The translations under genes were made by a program, and so were the position numbers. Of a stretch of 64,000 nucleotides of DNA, positions 10,125 through 22,067 are shown piece after piece. Source of the stretch: Thunnus maccoyii (lineage: Eukaryota; Chordata; Actinopteri; Scombriformes; Scombridae); NCBI RefSeq assembly GCF_910596095.1, contig NC_056540.1, positions 15,216,501-15,280,500 on the forward strand, in the 5' to 3' direction. How positions within the stretch are numbered: position 1 is the first letter of the stretch; each line of letters opens with the position of its first letter. The notes under the pieces were generated by a model. It saw only the letters and a list, made by a program, of their open reading frames with translations, had not been told where the DNA came from and did not search any database.

Positions 10125-12523
10125 TCACAATTCAACCATTGAGAAGGAGTTCTCTGGATGGTCCTTTATTCGTGGTCTGCTGGAGGTTTCAACTTTGTTG
10201 TATTTCTTCTTCTTCCAAGCAAAATAGATGGCAATCCCAACCAACAGAGAAAGTACAACAGCTGCTCGCAAACCGCATACAAGCAGCGAATTATCTGTTC
10301 AGATACAGAGACACAAAAATCACGTCAGGTTTGCACTGTGACAGCAAAGTTAATTTTCAATTACCAAAGTACAACAGACGGTACTGGTCTGTGTGATAAG
10401 AGTGGAGCGTTTAATGGACACTATAATGTTAGTTAGTTTTCACTTATTAATGTACCATGATTCATCTCTGCTGGAGTTGGTCACAGTTTGATTGTAGAGT
10501 GTGATATTAGTGGAGGGTTTTATTGACACAATGATGCCAGTCTCCTTACCCGTAGTGTCTGTGATCATAGTAGGGGTTGTTGTTAGATCAATACACAGGG
10601 TGTTAGTGGCTGAAAACACCCACTGTGATATGTTTGTCCCATCGGGTAAGGTGCAGTTGATGAATATGAAACCTACGGGCAAACAAACAGATCAACTGTG
10701 ACTAAAGTACAGTGTAATTATCAATTATCAAGCTGATTTCTAGTTATTTTCTATCTTACCACAGGTAGATATCTTCTCTTCTTTCGAGACATTACTGACG
10801 TGATTCCTGACAGAGCAGACCAGTCGTCCTGAGACGTCTTGTTTCAGAGTGATGTTGTTGGTCTCTTTATTTCCAGAGAGGAGCTGAGCATCTGTCAGTG
10901 TGTGTCCATCCAGAGTCCAGCTGTACTGAGGACTGTCCCCTCCCTCAGAGGAGCAGGACACCCTCATCTCTCCCTGGGACAGACACCCAGTGTCCAGCCG
11001 GACAGAGGACACAGGAGCTGAGAGAAACACACTCACATGACTTTTTAATGTGGCCTTAAACATATTCAGTGTTTACAATGTAAATTCATATACAGAAGCA
11101 CAGAATTAAATGATTCAGGAAATGCAACGCTACACTGTAGTTATGTGGCAGACTTTGAGTATTTCATGTGAAATGTTTGTTAGCAAAGGTAAAATGTTGA
11201 AATAGTATTTGTATAGTAGTATGTGTATTTGTGTGAATTTACCTAGTTAATTTTCCAAAGTCATTTGTATTTTATTTATTAATTAACCTATAATTCAAAT
11301 GATAAAGCTGTTGGTTTATTATGAATAATACAAATTAAATTGTAAGATTAATAATAGCAAAAGTAGTTATTTACCTTGAATAGACAACTGAAGAGTCCGC
11401 TGTCCTGATTCACGTCCATTTGAATCAAAGATTTTAAGGGTATATTCAGCACCATCAGTCCTGATCAGGTTATTTATCCTAAATGTTCCATTACTGGGAG
11501 TAAAAATGGATCTGTCCTTCATCTCATTAGACACAATCTTATCCTTTCTCCCATGAAGTATTGCTGTTGTTTTGTTTTTATTCCATTGGTATTTAAATAT
11601 TTCTGAGGCGCTGTCCATCAGCTGGAGCACCACAGTTCCTCCCAGAGCTCCATAACACTGAGTTCTATTCTGTCTGCCATCACAGTAGGTTTCAACACCT
11701 GGAAAATAGAAAAATAGTTTAAAAAAAATTTATTATCACAATTGTGGTCATTCCGTTTCTACTAAATTAATGACTGTGACAATGTTTTATGCAGGTGCAA
11801 ATATTCATGTTTTAAAACAGAAACAACTCTGTCTCTCTCAGAGCACAGTTAGCATTACACGGACCTGTCAGCTAATAGTAATATTTAGTCACATTTAGTC
11901 ATTTAGATCAGTCTAGTTTTAGTAAATTAACCTATTTTTGGAGATATGAACTTTTCCAATTTGTATAAAATAATGCACAACACATCTTAAGTTTAAGTCT
12001 TAGTAATTTCTATGGTGCTTCCAATTAAAAAAACATACTGTTTTTATAAGCATGATATAACTGAGTGCATTTTGTTTATTTGTTTGTCATTTATTTTAGC
12101 TATTTACTTAAATATCTGAACTCTCAGTGAAGAAGTGCGTTTATCCTAAAAGTTTAATTTAATAGATTCACCTGTAGTAGATAATAACTGCAATTTTTAC
12201 TGTACATGCACATGGAAGTAGAATTGATATCCAGATTTGCTATTTCTCTAAGAAACAACTTTTTGTGACATTTTTTAAAAGCCTGATGGACCAAAGAGAA
12301 ACAGAAACATCAGTTTCAAACTGCCGCAGTTGTCAATTGATTATTAGAACTGGATTTATCTATAAAAGTGATCAGACTTGATCCTACAGCTGCATAAAAA
12401 GTCATAGATTCACAACATGTTATTCACATAACGTTAAATCCAATATTAATGTGTCAAATAGTGAAACAGCTCACCATGAGAGACTCCGAGCAGCATCACC
12501 AACAGTCCAACCACAGCTTCCAT
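10125..12523 (-). CDS. Receptor B: CD2/SLAM-like, activating type, with damaged splice donor
   Basis: Five exons: 12475-12523, 11375-11698, 10760-11017, 10448-10672, 10125-10294, giving 341 residues if spliced as in its relatives. Leader, V, C2 and stalk match receptor A. The V domain differs from A's at only about three residues of 88 compared. The last exon encodes a membrane segment (about 287-312) with an arginine near its start (Arg295, in LLVCGLRAAVVL) and a 29-residue tail with no ITIM or ITSM. A basic residue in the membrane is how activating immune receptors pair with ITAM adaptors such as DAP12 or FcR-gamma; that pairing is inferred here. The donor of exon 4 reads ATAAGTG where other copies read GTAAGTG (mutated base 10447). 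Using the next GT would frameshift to a stop. Read-through ends three codons later, so the likely product is secreted. Confidence 0.75.
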
Positions 12524-12706
12524 GTCTCCTCACTGTTCAGCCTCTGTTGACCCAGTCAGCTGCTTTCAGACAAACTTCTCTACTTTATTGAATGGAAAAC
12601 ATGAACATCCTACACTGAACAGCCTGAAATACAGTCCTGTATGTGATCGGCTTCAGAGGAGAATGTGTGGGAACTTTGACCAAGCAGAGCGTTGTTTTAT
12701 GTTCAT

Positions 12707-12739
12707 CTTTTTATAAGCAGAGCGGGAAAAAGGAAGTGG
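12707..12739 (-). promoter_or_regulatory. TATA box and ETS/PU.1-like site upstream of receptor B
   Basis: CTTATAAAAAG (minus strand, 12707-12717) sits next to AAAAAGGAAGTGG (plus strand, 12727-12739), at the same distance from the ATG as in A. Confidence 0.5.
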
Positions 12740-14388
12740 TTCTTGGTGTTACTTCTCTTTTTAACCTGCAACATGACAGAGAGCCTTCACATGAATCCAC
12801 TGACAGGTCATTATTATAACAGCATGTTGAGCTCATAAAAACACAACAAACTGTATTTTAAATTCAGGTTAATCATTAAAGTCTCCAGTCATGAAAAAGG
12901 CATAGTGCAATATATGCAAAGTGCAAGACATATATTGTATCTGAGTGATGGAGAATAATATTCAGTTCGACTTAAAAGCTTCATAAGAAGAAATTTCAGG
13001 TAAACATTGAAGATTAAACAGTTAAATATTATGTTAACTGAAAGTGAGGGATTGTAATCAACTTAAACACCATTTAGTCATTTCTATCAGTGTGAGGATT
13101 TGAGTTTTTATCTTGTGATTTTGAACACTTTGCAGCAATAATGCAATAATTATTACTTTTTTAAACATCATCCTCTAGTTATAGTGGCAGAACAACATGT
13201 CGTACAGATTTGAACTTTCTTTATCAACCATTTAATTTATTTGTGTCCTTTAATTGTTGCCTTTATTTTAGTAAAGGCTATTTGCAATAATATCCTTATA
13301 AGACCACATAAAATGCTTAATCTCTAAACCAATCTACAGCCACAAGAACGTTGTTATGTCTATTGTCAAATGACTTCATCTCTTGTCCATGAACTACTGA
13401 AAAATAAGGTAAAAAAAGCAACAATATGCCATAATTCCTAAATTCATTGACAAATTGAACAACGCATTTTTCTGCCATCAAACTGGGATTTGGTGATGAC
13501 AACCGTTCAACATCTTAACTATTTATTTATACTTATGGGGAAATTGAGTAGAAAACAGTTTAGCACAAGCGAGTCTTTGGATTATTAAAACTGTCAAACC
13601 AAACTTCGCTTTAAGACATTTCTGTTTATATAACAGCTGGTGTGAGTGATGGTTGTAGCTGTTGTCATTCACTACATGGCAAAGAAAGAAGATTATTCAA
13701 CTCTACTGATTATTTCAGTTCCTCATTTGTTACAGAAAAATACGCAGCAAGGTGCAAAAATAATGACATTCACACTGTGCAGCACTATGCTGTTGACCAG
13801 CAGTGATGTCACAACATTTGTCCGTTACGTTCCTGGTGTCAAGCTCAACTTTGTCACATCATCCTCTCTCTCTCTCCTGACATTGCACTCACAGCAATAA
13901 ACATACATACAGTATTTTACACCCAATATTAGAAGATCAGAGAGTTTCAGTAAAGTATAATAACTCTATGATATAGAGTAATGTATTGCTCAGTATGCTC
14001 TAGTGATCATTATTTGAACTTAAACTGAAGCATGTGAACATTTGATCTATTTTTGCTGGTCTCAGCAGAGTTTTATGAATCTGAACTGTCCATAAATAAT
14101 GGTGACGCCTCTGTAAACCAGCAGAGGGAAACCTCACACCTACTTATACTAGTGATGAGACTGGAGGGTTTATTCAGTTCTCAGCAGGCATTAAAGGTAC
14201 AATCCATGATAAAAATGTCAACAAAAGGGCAGCTCACCCACATTCAAAATACAAAACTGATTAAACTCATTAATTGTTTCTAAATTTATAACAGCACTAG
14301 AAAGCAACTACGTTAAAGCTCTTACTGTTTAATGCTTTGAAAGGTTTGTTTACATCAGTAATGTGTGTAAACATGGGAGCAAATCAGA
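12740..14388. other. Upstream flank of receptor B
   Basis: Homologous to the flanks of A, C, D and E but without the 524-bp insertion and the solo LTR, so it shows both empty sites (about 13370 and 13830). No gene is seen. Confidence 0.5.
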
Positions 14389-14608
14389 GGGGTGTTCCAT
14401 CAACGCAGCTAAAGAAAGCTGCGCGTACTTGATATAGCCTGGATTCAATTAACGTCAACTTTCACTTAAGCCTCAACCCGTTCCACTAACATGATTCAGC
14501 CGTGTCTAGTCAAAGCTAAATCTAGCCAGACTTGAACAATCATCATGTGTGCGTGTGCACGGGGTACATAAGCAGCCCCGAACAGTCGAGTGTTGAAAAG
14601 ACGATGCT

Positions 14609-15773
14609 ATGTTGCAAAAAGAGGGGAAAACGAGAGCGGTGTTCTTTTCAGCAGTGGAACAAACCCTGCTGATGAAATTATAGAAATTATATGAAGAATA
14701 TAAAGACGTCATCACTGAAAAGGGCAAAACTGTTGCAATCAACAAGGCGGAGATGGCTTGGCAAACATTTGCAGACAGATTAAATGCATAAATTATACAA
14801 GCCTACTTATTGTTTCATTTGTATTTATTAATAAATGAACATTCAGATCACTAGATACTTTAAGACTGTGGCTATATAATCAGTAGGCTAGATAACATCA
14901 GATATATGTTTAAAACAATGGTATAGGCTATCTTAGGAGAACCGACATAACTACAATGCATTTACTGTTATTTGGTCAGTTTGGTGTAGTGTGTGAAGCT
15001 TCTCTGACCTTGTAACCCTTGACCTATATTCATTCTTCACTGTTGCATCTCAACAGGAACAATCTGAATAGCCAAAACAGAACCGGGCAACAAGTCAAAA
15101 TACAATACAAAAACATTTTCCAGAGTGGTAAGTAGCGTATAATGCAATGTGAAATGTATTTGTTAACATACTTGTTGAGCTGTGAATATATACCTTTGTA
15201 GCCACCCAAAAAAACGATGGAAGCCAATGCTACTGGTGGGGGACCTCTGCCAGAGGACCTCACACCTGCAGAGGAGCTGGTGTTGAGCCGCAACAAGGGG
15301 CGACCACTAATTGAGGGGACTCCTCAGAAGTCATTCCCCAAGGAGCTCGGGGGACACGTGTACAAGGTATTGTCTGCTACTTTTCCTCCACAGGTATTAG
15401 TCTCTCAGTGATAATAACTAACAGTTGGCCTATATCTTTCAGTGAGTGGGGACACGATTTGCCTGCTGGATCCCCCAACTCAAGATGCTGAAGGCCTGAC
15501 CCATGTGTGAATATGTCTTATCTTTGTCAAAACACTGCATTTTATGTAAATCTGTCTCCTTTCACTTTGACAACTGCAGTGTTCATCTATCTGCAGGGAG
15601 ATGGCGCCAGCACATCTAGTACCCTTGAAGATGAGGACACAAAGAGCCTTTTTCAAACTAACTCCCACACCCTCTCCCTACCTACTTCCACTCCATTTGC
15701 ATGTTCATGTGGAGGGTCTGCCATATTAAGTGTCATCCCAAACCAACTAGCGGGGAGTGGAAGTGGGTTATAA
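14609..15773 (+). pseudogene. Harbinger Myb/SANT-like protein 1, copy 1 (broken)
   Basis: Exon-like blocks read in the order expected of the Harbinger helper protein. The first (14609 to about 14790) has a SANT core (LYEEYKDVITEKGKT ... MAWQTFADRLNA) interrupted by a TAG that arose from a 9-base duplication near 14675. The second (about 15055-15131, RTGQQVKIQYKN) follows CAG and ends at GTAAGT. The third (15202-15366, LTPAEELVLSRNKGRP) also lies between AG and GT. The fourth (from 15443, DTICLLDPPTQD) and fifth (15597-15773) end at a stop. In Harbinger elements such a protein carries the transposase to DNA and into the nucleus. The break makes this copy dead. Confidence 0.6.
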
Positions 15774-15841
15774 ATTCCTCCAACAGTGAGCCTGCATCGA
15801 TGCTGACTTACTGAGCATGTGCAACATCTGTTGTGTTCGTC

Positions 15842-16875
15842 ATAGAAGATGCTTCATACAAATGGAAGTTCCGTGCGACAACCTGTAAACACATTTAATC
15901 TTAAACTGCTCAAACTAAGATGGACATTTAATATTGTCATACAGACGTTAACAATGTAAAGGTTATATTGTATTTAGGATCAAATATAGCTGTCTCTAGA
16001 GTAGAAAATGTTGTGTTCATTTGACTGTAAAATGTTGTATATTTACAGGGACTGTTGCAAAAACAAAGCAGCTCATACACATCAGAGTGAAAAATGAAAA
16101 CATGTTCACCAGAAAAAGAAATGCCACCAAAGAAGCTTGGGAGTAAGTTTTATTTGTCTCTATAGGCTTAGGCCTACTGTGGAGTGAATGCCACCTCACT
16201 GCCCACACTGTTATAAGTTTATGTAGCCTATTATTAGTGTTGTGTATAAAAGATGATGTTTCTGACCATAACAGTTTCTTCACTATCCTCTCTGACATAT
16301 TGCTTAACAGGTTCATTATCAAGGAATTAGACCTTGAGGGTGTTGTGTCACCCAAACAAGTCTCAAAGAAATGGGAGAACATCAAAAAGATGTACAAGGT
16401 AAATTTGTTGTAACAGAGTGAAATGACTATTGTCTTAAATGCTGTAGTGATTTCTAATATGTGTCACTATTTGCACTAGGAACTGAGAAGGCCTCCCACT
16501 GGGTCTGGAACAGACCAGGGGGAGGAAACCCCAGCCACATGGTCATTTTATCTTGACATGCATGAGGCAATGGGGTCCAAGTCATCTGTAACTCCTCCTG
16601 TTCTCATTGCCTCATGCATGTCAAGCCCTACTATACTCCCAGGTCCCTCTCCCTTCAGAATGCCCGATTCCAGCCCCAGTGACCCCCTAACCCCATCAGA
16701 TCCTGTTTCCCTCCCTAGCACATCTTCATCCTCACCTGAACCCCCCCAGCCCCCACCTGCCAAAAAGAAACGTGTGACCACTGAGCTGCTGATTGATTTT
16801 TACAGAAAGAAGCGGACAAGGAAGAAGAGCGACGCCAGCAGATTACATAACAAACAGAAAAATGAGTTTATTTGA
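15842..16875 (+). pseudogene. Harbinger-associated Myb/SANT-like protein 2, copy 1 (start codon lost)
   Basis: Four exons fit GT-AG rules and keep one frame: 15842-15884, 16049-16142, 16311-16398, 16480-16875. The product contains FTRKRNATKEAWE and FIIKELDLEGVVSPKQV, then KKWENIKKMYK. This is the three-helix pattern of Myb/SANT-like DNA-binding domains found with transposons. A proline/serine-rich stretch and a basic end (AKKKRVTTELLIDFYRKKR) follow. The start position reads ATA where copy 2 has ATG, so this copy has an otherwise open frame without its start. Confidence 0.6.
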
Positions 16876-16916
16876 GGAAATGGTGGACAAAATGTGAAGT
16901 CTTTTGGTTTGAATTA

Positions 16917-16920
<4 letters not shown>

Positions 16921-16999
<79 letters not shown>
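16921..16999. repeat. (AT)n microsatellite in Harbinger copy 1
   Basis: About 79 bases of near-perfect AT repeat just after the SANT 2 stop codon. The matching repeat is at 42315-42385. Confidence 0.95.
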
Positions 17000-17004
<5 letters not shown>

Positions 17005-18146
17005 ATTTATCTATGTTCATGTATATATGTATGTGTTTGTTTGTTTAAAATTAGTGATATTATTAATACATAACTTATGTTTCTCCTGTGAAGGAGGGTC
17101 TTTATTTCATTTGCAATGAATAAATAATAAATGAACTAAAGAAAATTGACAATCCCTTTGTGTATCCTTCATATCTCCTGAGACAAGAATGTTCACAACC
17201 TCTTATTGTTATATCCCAATTACTGTCATGACCTGTATTATCTACACTATACTTCTGACCACAAACTGAGGTGCCATAAAGGAAAAGGTAATCACATTTA
17301 TTGTTTCAGAGGGAAAACATTAATGTCATTAATGACCACAGATAAATTCTAGTAATGCAAAACAGGCTTTTAGTACTCCACTTATACTTGCAGTGTTAGA
17401 GTGTCATTGTATTGGCAGTTACATGCGAAATGTAGTAAATGCAAATATAACCCAGCAAATTGAATGTGGGTAGTAAAGGTAGAAGGAACAAATTTTGAAT
17501 TATTGCATAACAAGTGTTCTTTAAAAATGGATCTTGACAACGGCATGTCTGCAGAATGGCTTATCTTCACTTGTACAAAAGATGAGTATGCAAGGACTGC
17601 ACTGATGTGGTCTATCCTACAAATATTAAACAGGTGCAGTTCTAAAGGAGAGTATTTTCCAACATAGGAAATGTCATCATATCCCAGGTGAGACAGCTAT
17701 GAAGGGCAACAACTGCATGCTAGCATTTTAAATATATTATCTGTATCTGTATATTACATTTGTAAACATGTACAAATTGCAGTGTAAGACAACAGTCATG
17801 CCTGACAATTGCATTTATGTTGTTTGGGGTTAGGTGGAAGTGGTATAAGTTAACATATGATGATGTTTCACTTTTGTTATGTAGGGGCCCTACTGACATG
17901 CATATTTTGCAGAATATCTTCATGGTCCAACAGTTAGAAAAAAAGTGATTTTGTAGTGCTAAAGATGAAAAGAGTAAACACACAGGTTTATAAGGCCAGT
18001 TTGTGCAGTCATTTTTTGTGAAATGATATAAGGCCAGTTTGTGCTGTCATTTTTTGTGAAATGAGAACTGCCCACAACTTAAATACAAGAACACAATAAA
18101 AAAGAAACAAAAAAACAGAAAAAACACAGCACAAAATGCACAAAAT
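17000..18146. other. Harbinger inner spacer, copy 1
   Basis: It lies between the convergent SANT 2 and transposase genes and matches 42390-43523. AATAAA-like signals are present, but no gene is seen. Confidence 0.5.
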
Positions 18147-19175
18147 TCACAAATAATCATGCTCGTGCAAGTGCTGTGGCACCTGGACAGGTGCAGACAG
18201 ATAGGCAGCAATCCTGTCCCTGATGTGGTTTCCATGCCTTTCCTGTTCACCTGCACCAATGGGAGGAGCATTCTGGGGATCTTCTTTGGGTGAGAGGTCC
18301 TCCATCTCTTCCAGAACATCGTTCATGTGGATGCAAAGATTGTGGAGGAATGCACAGCAAACAATGATGTCTGGTGCAAAATGTGGATGGACCTCCAGGG
18401 CCTTAAAGAGCGTGGCGCGCCAGCTTGTTTTCATCACTCCAAAAGCTCGTTCAACAACAGAACGAGACCTGGAGTGATGCAAGTTATACCTCTCCTGGAC
18501 CCGGCCTTGCAGAGGGTGCTTGTATGGTGTTATGATGCCAATTGACTTTTATAGGCAGGGATAGGCACCGCCCCCAAGGAGGTAATAGCCAGCTGGAGGG
18601 TATAGGGCCCGGCAGAAGATGAGACTCTTACGCAGAACCCTGGCATCATGTACAGAGCCTGGATAGCCCACAAACACATCCAAGAATCTGCCTCTTGCAT
18701 TTCATATGGCCTGCATTTGTATGGATGGAAAAAGCTTGTCAGCACGGTGCAGGTTCCCTGGAGCTCTACTACGAATGTGGCATCCATCTATGGCACCAGC
18801 AGCATGGGCAAAAGCAGGACTCCATGCAAGTTCACTGAAGCCTTGGGCAATGGTGTGAAGCTCCTGTGGCGATGGCAGTGAAATTACAGTTGAGAGTTTG
18901 GCTTTTATGTCCCTGCTGACTCTGTGGATCATATTGTGCACAGTGGTCCAAATGCAGAGCTGAAAACAGAGAGTGATAGCCCATGGGCCAAACTATACAG
19001 GAACACAAGAACCTACATCTCCTGGCCCCAACTGCGGTGAGGTAATTAATTGAATCAAGTATGCCACAGTTGTTCGATTCAGACGAAAGTTCTTCTTGAG
19101 GCAGACGTCTGGATTACCGTACGACAGCATTATAGGGGTGGCATCATTTAACTGCATATACAGCCCTCTGTCCGT
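18147..19175 (-). pseudogene. PIF/Harbinger transposase, copy 1 (inactive)
   Basis: The family (HARBI1-like DDE nuclease) cuts and rejoins element ends. Main exon 18147-19175 starts after TTTCCAG. Visible marks are the first catalytic Asp in GAIDGCH, the family phrase VGYPGSVHDARV, and the Glu in SVVERAFGVMK. Defects: an in-frame TGA at 18702-18704 between the first and second catalytic blocks, an 11-base deletion near 18949, and the second catalytic Asp changed to Gly (18570-18572; copy 2 keeps Asp). A short 5' exon with LRRLLALMHQRK lies near 19540-19600. The enzyme cannot be active. Confidence 0.8.
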
Positions 19176-20469
19176 CTGGAAAAAAGAGATAACAGACTAA
19201 ATGTTATTTGAATACCGTCAATACATCCAACATTTATCCACTTAGGAGATAACATACGTATAGGCCTGTAGAAATGATGTTGCTGCTCTGACATTCTTCA
19301 ACAATATTCTCCTTGTCTTTGTCTTAATTGAGGACAAACCGTTTTATCACATTACAGTGGAATTAAAATCAATAATGTACTAGGCTACATCTACACAATT
19401 CCATTGTTAATCTACAATAAATAATTTATAGAACTTACTAAAGAAGAAGAATATTCTACATAAAGATTAGATATGAATATACCACTGCTACAAAAAAACA
19501 ACAAAAAAAAAAAAAAAGAAAGAAAAAAGACACAAGTACCTTTCTCTGGTGCATCAACGCTAAAAGGCGCCTTAACGTCCATGCCTTCTGGAGGCTCTGT
19601 TCCTCTGATCTTCCAACAGCCAGTGGATCATGGCAACAGTTGCCGCTCCCAAAAGACACTGATAACATTTCTACAAAATGAAAGACAAAGACAGTGACAA
19701 CCCACAGAGACATTGGGCCTTTTTTCCTACAGGCACGAGGCCGGCACTGGGCAAAAAGCAGTCAGCAGTTATCTCATCTCTCCCTTTGACAGACACTCAG
19801 CAGGACAGAGAACAAAGTAGCTGAGAGAAACACACTCAGATGACTTTTAATTATAACACATTCTCAGTCAATCTATACCGTTACTGATGAATAACAAGGC
19901 AAACATAAAATAAAAATATACTGTAGGATATCTATCAATATTACTAAATTACCCTGCAGGCAAAAAAGGCTCTTTACCTTGAATGGACAATTGTAGAGTC
20001 CGCTGTTCTGATTCATGTCCATCTGAATCAAAGATTTGAAGGGTATATTCACCACCATCAGTCATTCTCAGGTTTTTTTATCCTAAACATCCCATTACTG
20101 GGAGTAAAGATGGATCTACCCTCTATCAGATTAGACACAATCTTATCCTTTCTCCCATCAAGTATTTTAAAGTTTTGTTTTTATTTCAATTGGTATTTAA
20201 ATATTTCTGAGGCTTTGTCCATCAGCTGGAGCACCACAGTTCCTCCCAGATCTCCAAAACACTGCATCTCCATCCTGTCTGCCATCACAGTGGGTTTCAA
20301 TACCAGGAAAAATAGAAAAATACATTTTTAAAAATGTTCACAACTGTGCTCATTCCATTTCTACAAAATTAAAGACTATGACAATGTTTAAGGTATGTAC
20401 AAATATTCATGTTTTAAATGGAAAAATTAAACATGTTATGCTTTTTGTGATTTTCTGTCAGTTTTATAC

Positions 20470-21262
20470 TGTTATGATATTGTATGTCCGTGTTAAATAT
20501 GGTCGAAGTTCCAAAACTTGAGGTTAATGTATATAGAAAAGCTCCCTGCAAGTCAAAATCCAGGGCTTCAGTCTACGCAGTCGCTTTGTTCGTGTTGTTT
20601 TTTTCTGGTCGTGTCTAGATGGCAACCATAGATTTGTGAAACCCTCGCCAGAATTGTAAGGAAGTAGTAATTTTAACCAACGCCACATTTCAAATGATCA
20701 TTTTAACCCAAACAATTATCTTTCCCTAACTCAAGTGGTTTTTGTACCTGAACCTAACCAGAGCTTAACCTTACCGTTGTCACATCATAAAACAGCGAGA
20801 CAAGAATATTTTGAAGCTACTCTAGAGTGTTTCACTAATCTCGAGTTACCATCTAGACATGACTGTTTTTTCTACCTTAAACTTTTGTTAGTTCCGTACT
20901 CTTTGTTGTTAAGGTTGTTGCTAAGGTTTTTCTATGTATTGTTTGTGTTGTTCACTCTCATATTTCAGCTCAGATTTCATCTCCAACATGTACAGATGTA
21001 TGTAAGAAGTTGACATTTGGAGTAAAGAATGAGAAAAATAAGTGAAATCCAACTACTATAGTTTGTTTCATGGTTTGTTGACGTAGCATCCTGAGATGGC
21101 GGAAGTCTGCTACTTCCAAGAGCTGGCCAATCAGAACAGAGTGGGCTCATAAGGAGGGGGTCTTAAGTAAGAAGTTTCTTAACTGTAAAACATGCAAAGA
21201 TATTCCAGTAAAGCCCCAGATTAAAAATATAAACCTGTAAATGTGTGTCATATGTCCCCTTT
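20470..21262. repeat. Interspersed repeat within pseudogene F intron
   Basis: It ends ...tgtcatatgtcccctttaa and has phrases typical of a fish DNA-transposon repeat (for example gccaatcagaacagagtgg). It splits F's intron 1. Duplicon 2 keeps only the right part (about 45535-45975), because a deletion there removed its left end with half of the V exon. Confidence 0.45.
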
Positions 21263-21884
21263 AAGTTTGCTGCACTCTGTCTCTCTCAGAGCACATTTAG
21301 CATTACATGGGCCTGTCAGTTATAATGTTTCACTGTAGTACATTTAGTTATTTACTTTAGTCTAGTTTGACTAAATTAACCTCTCCTAGTCATTACAAAC
21401 TCATGCTGTGTTTTTTACTACAGAACTTTAAATCTGAGGTTTTCCAAAGATACCAAATTATATGTTGGAGGAGGAAACTTTGTATAAAATGATACACAAG
21501 ACATCTGAAGTTCAACTCTCAGTAATTTCTATGGGGCTCCCAATAAAATAATAAAAACATAGTGTTAGTGTTGGCATGATACAACTGAGTGTATTGTTTT
21601 TTGTTTTTTACTTGAGAAAAAACTGAAAGGACGAGAGAAAATTAAATATCGGAGGAGAAGAAGTCCTTAAATCCTTAAAGTATAATGTAATACATTCATC
21701 TGTAGTGGACAATAATTGTATTTGTTTCTGTACATGCACACTGATGTGGAATTTAATCTCCGTATTCTCTATTGCTCTATGAAACAACTTTTTTTTTAAA
21801 AAAAAGGTTTTTTATGTTTATGGTGAATGAAACTCGTCACACAAAGTTTCAGCCGTCTGAGGCTCATTTTGTGTTCGTGCGTGG

Positions 21885-22067
21885 ATGAGGCCAAACTATA
21901 TCAGTGTTGAACAGGACATAAACGGTGAAAAGGACAAAGTGGTTGGCAGGTTTGCCACTTTGAAGGAGAGGAGGATGAAATTTCTAAAAGGGACTCTGAA
22001 ACGTACAAAGTTTGTTAAACTGTTCGGATTATTTTGTTCTATGGAGGATATTACACAAATGGTCTAA
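21885..22067 (+). other. Small ORF of unknown origin, shortened copy
   Basis: It begins MRPNYISVEQDINGEKD and ends at a stop (ggtctaacg) where the copy at 46588 reads through (ggaccaacg). An 18-base stretch absent from the other copy is also present. I do not recognise it. It is probably a mobile-element fragment. Confidence 0.25.

Larger units (their letters stand above)
14389..19765. mobile_element. PIF/Harbinger transposon, copy 1
   Basis: Placed from ggggtgttccatcaac on the left to the break inside a receptor exon remnant on the right. It carries a minus-strand DDE transposase and two plus-strand Myb/SANT-type genes. I could not find the right terminal repeat or a 3-bp target duplication, so both limits are approximate. 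The same element, with the same flanks, is at 39937-45142, so it spread with the duplicon and not by separate insertion. Confidence 0.7.

Noticed and set aside
16548-16781. Minus-strand frame opposite the SANT 2 last exon (also at 41950)
   Set aside because: Shadow; the plus strand has exon phases and a recognisable domain.
18223-18545. Plus-strand frames opposite the Harbinger transposase (also at 43704 and 60435)
   Set aside because: Shadows of the transposase frame on the other strand.
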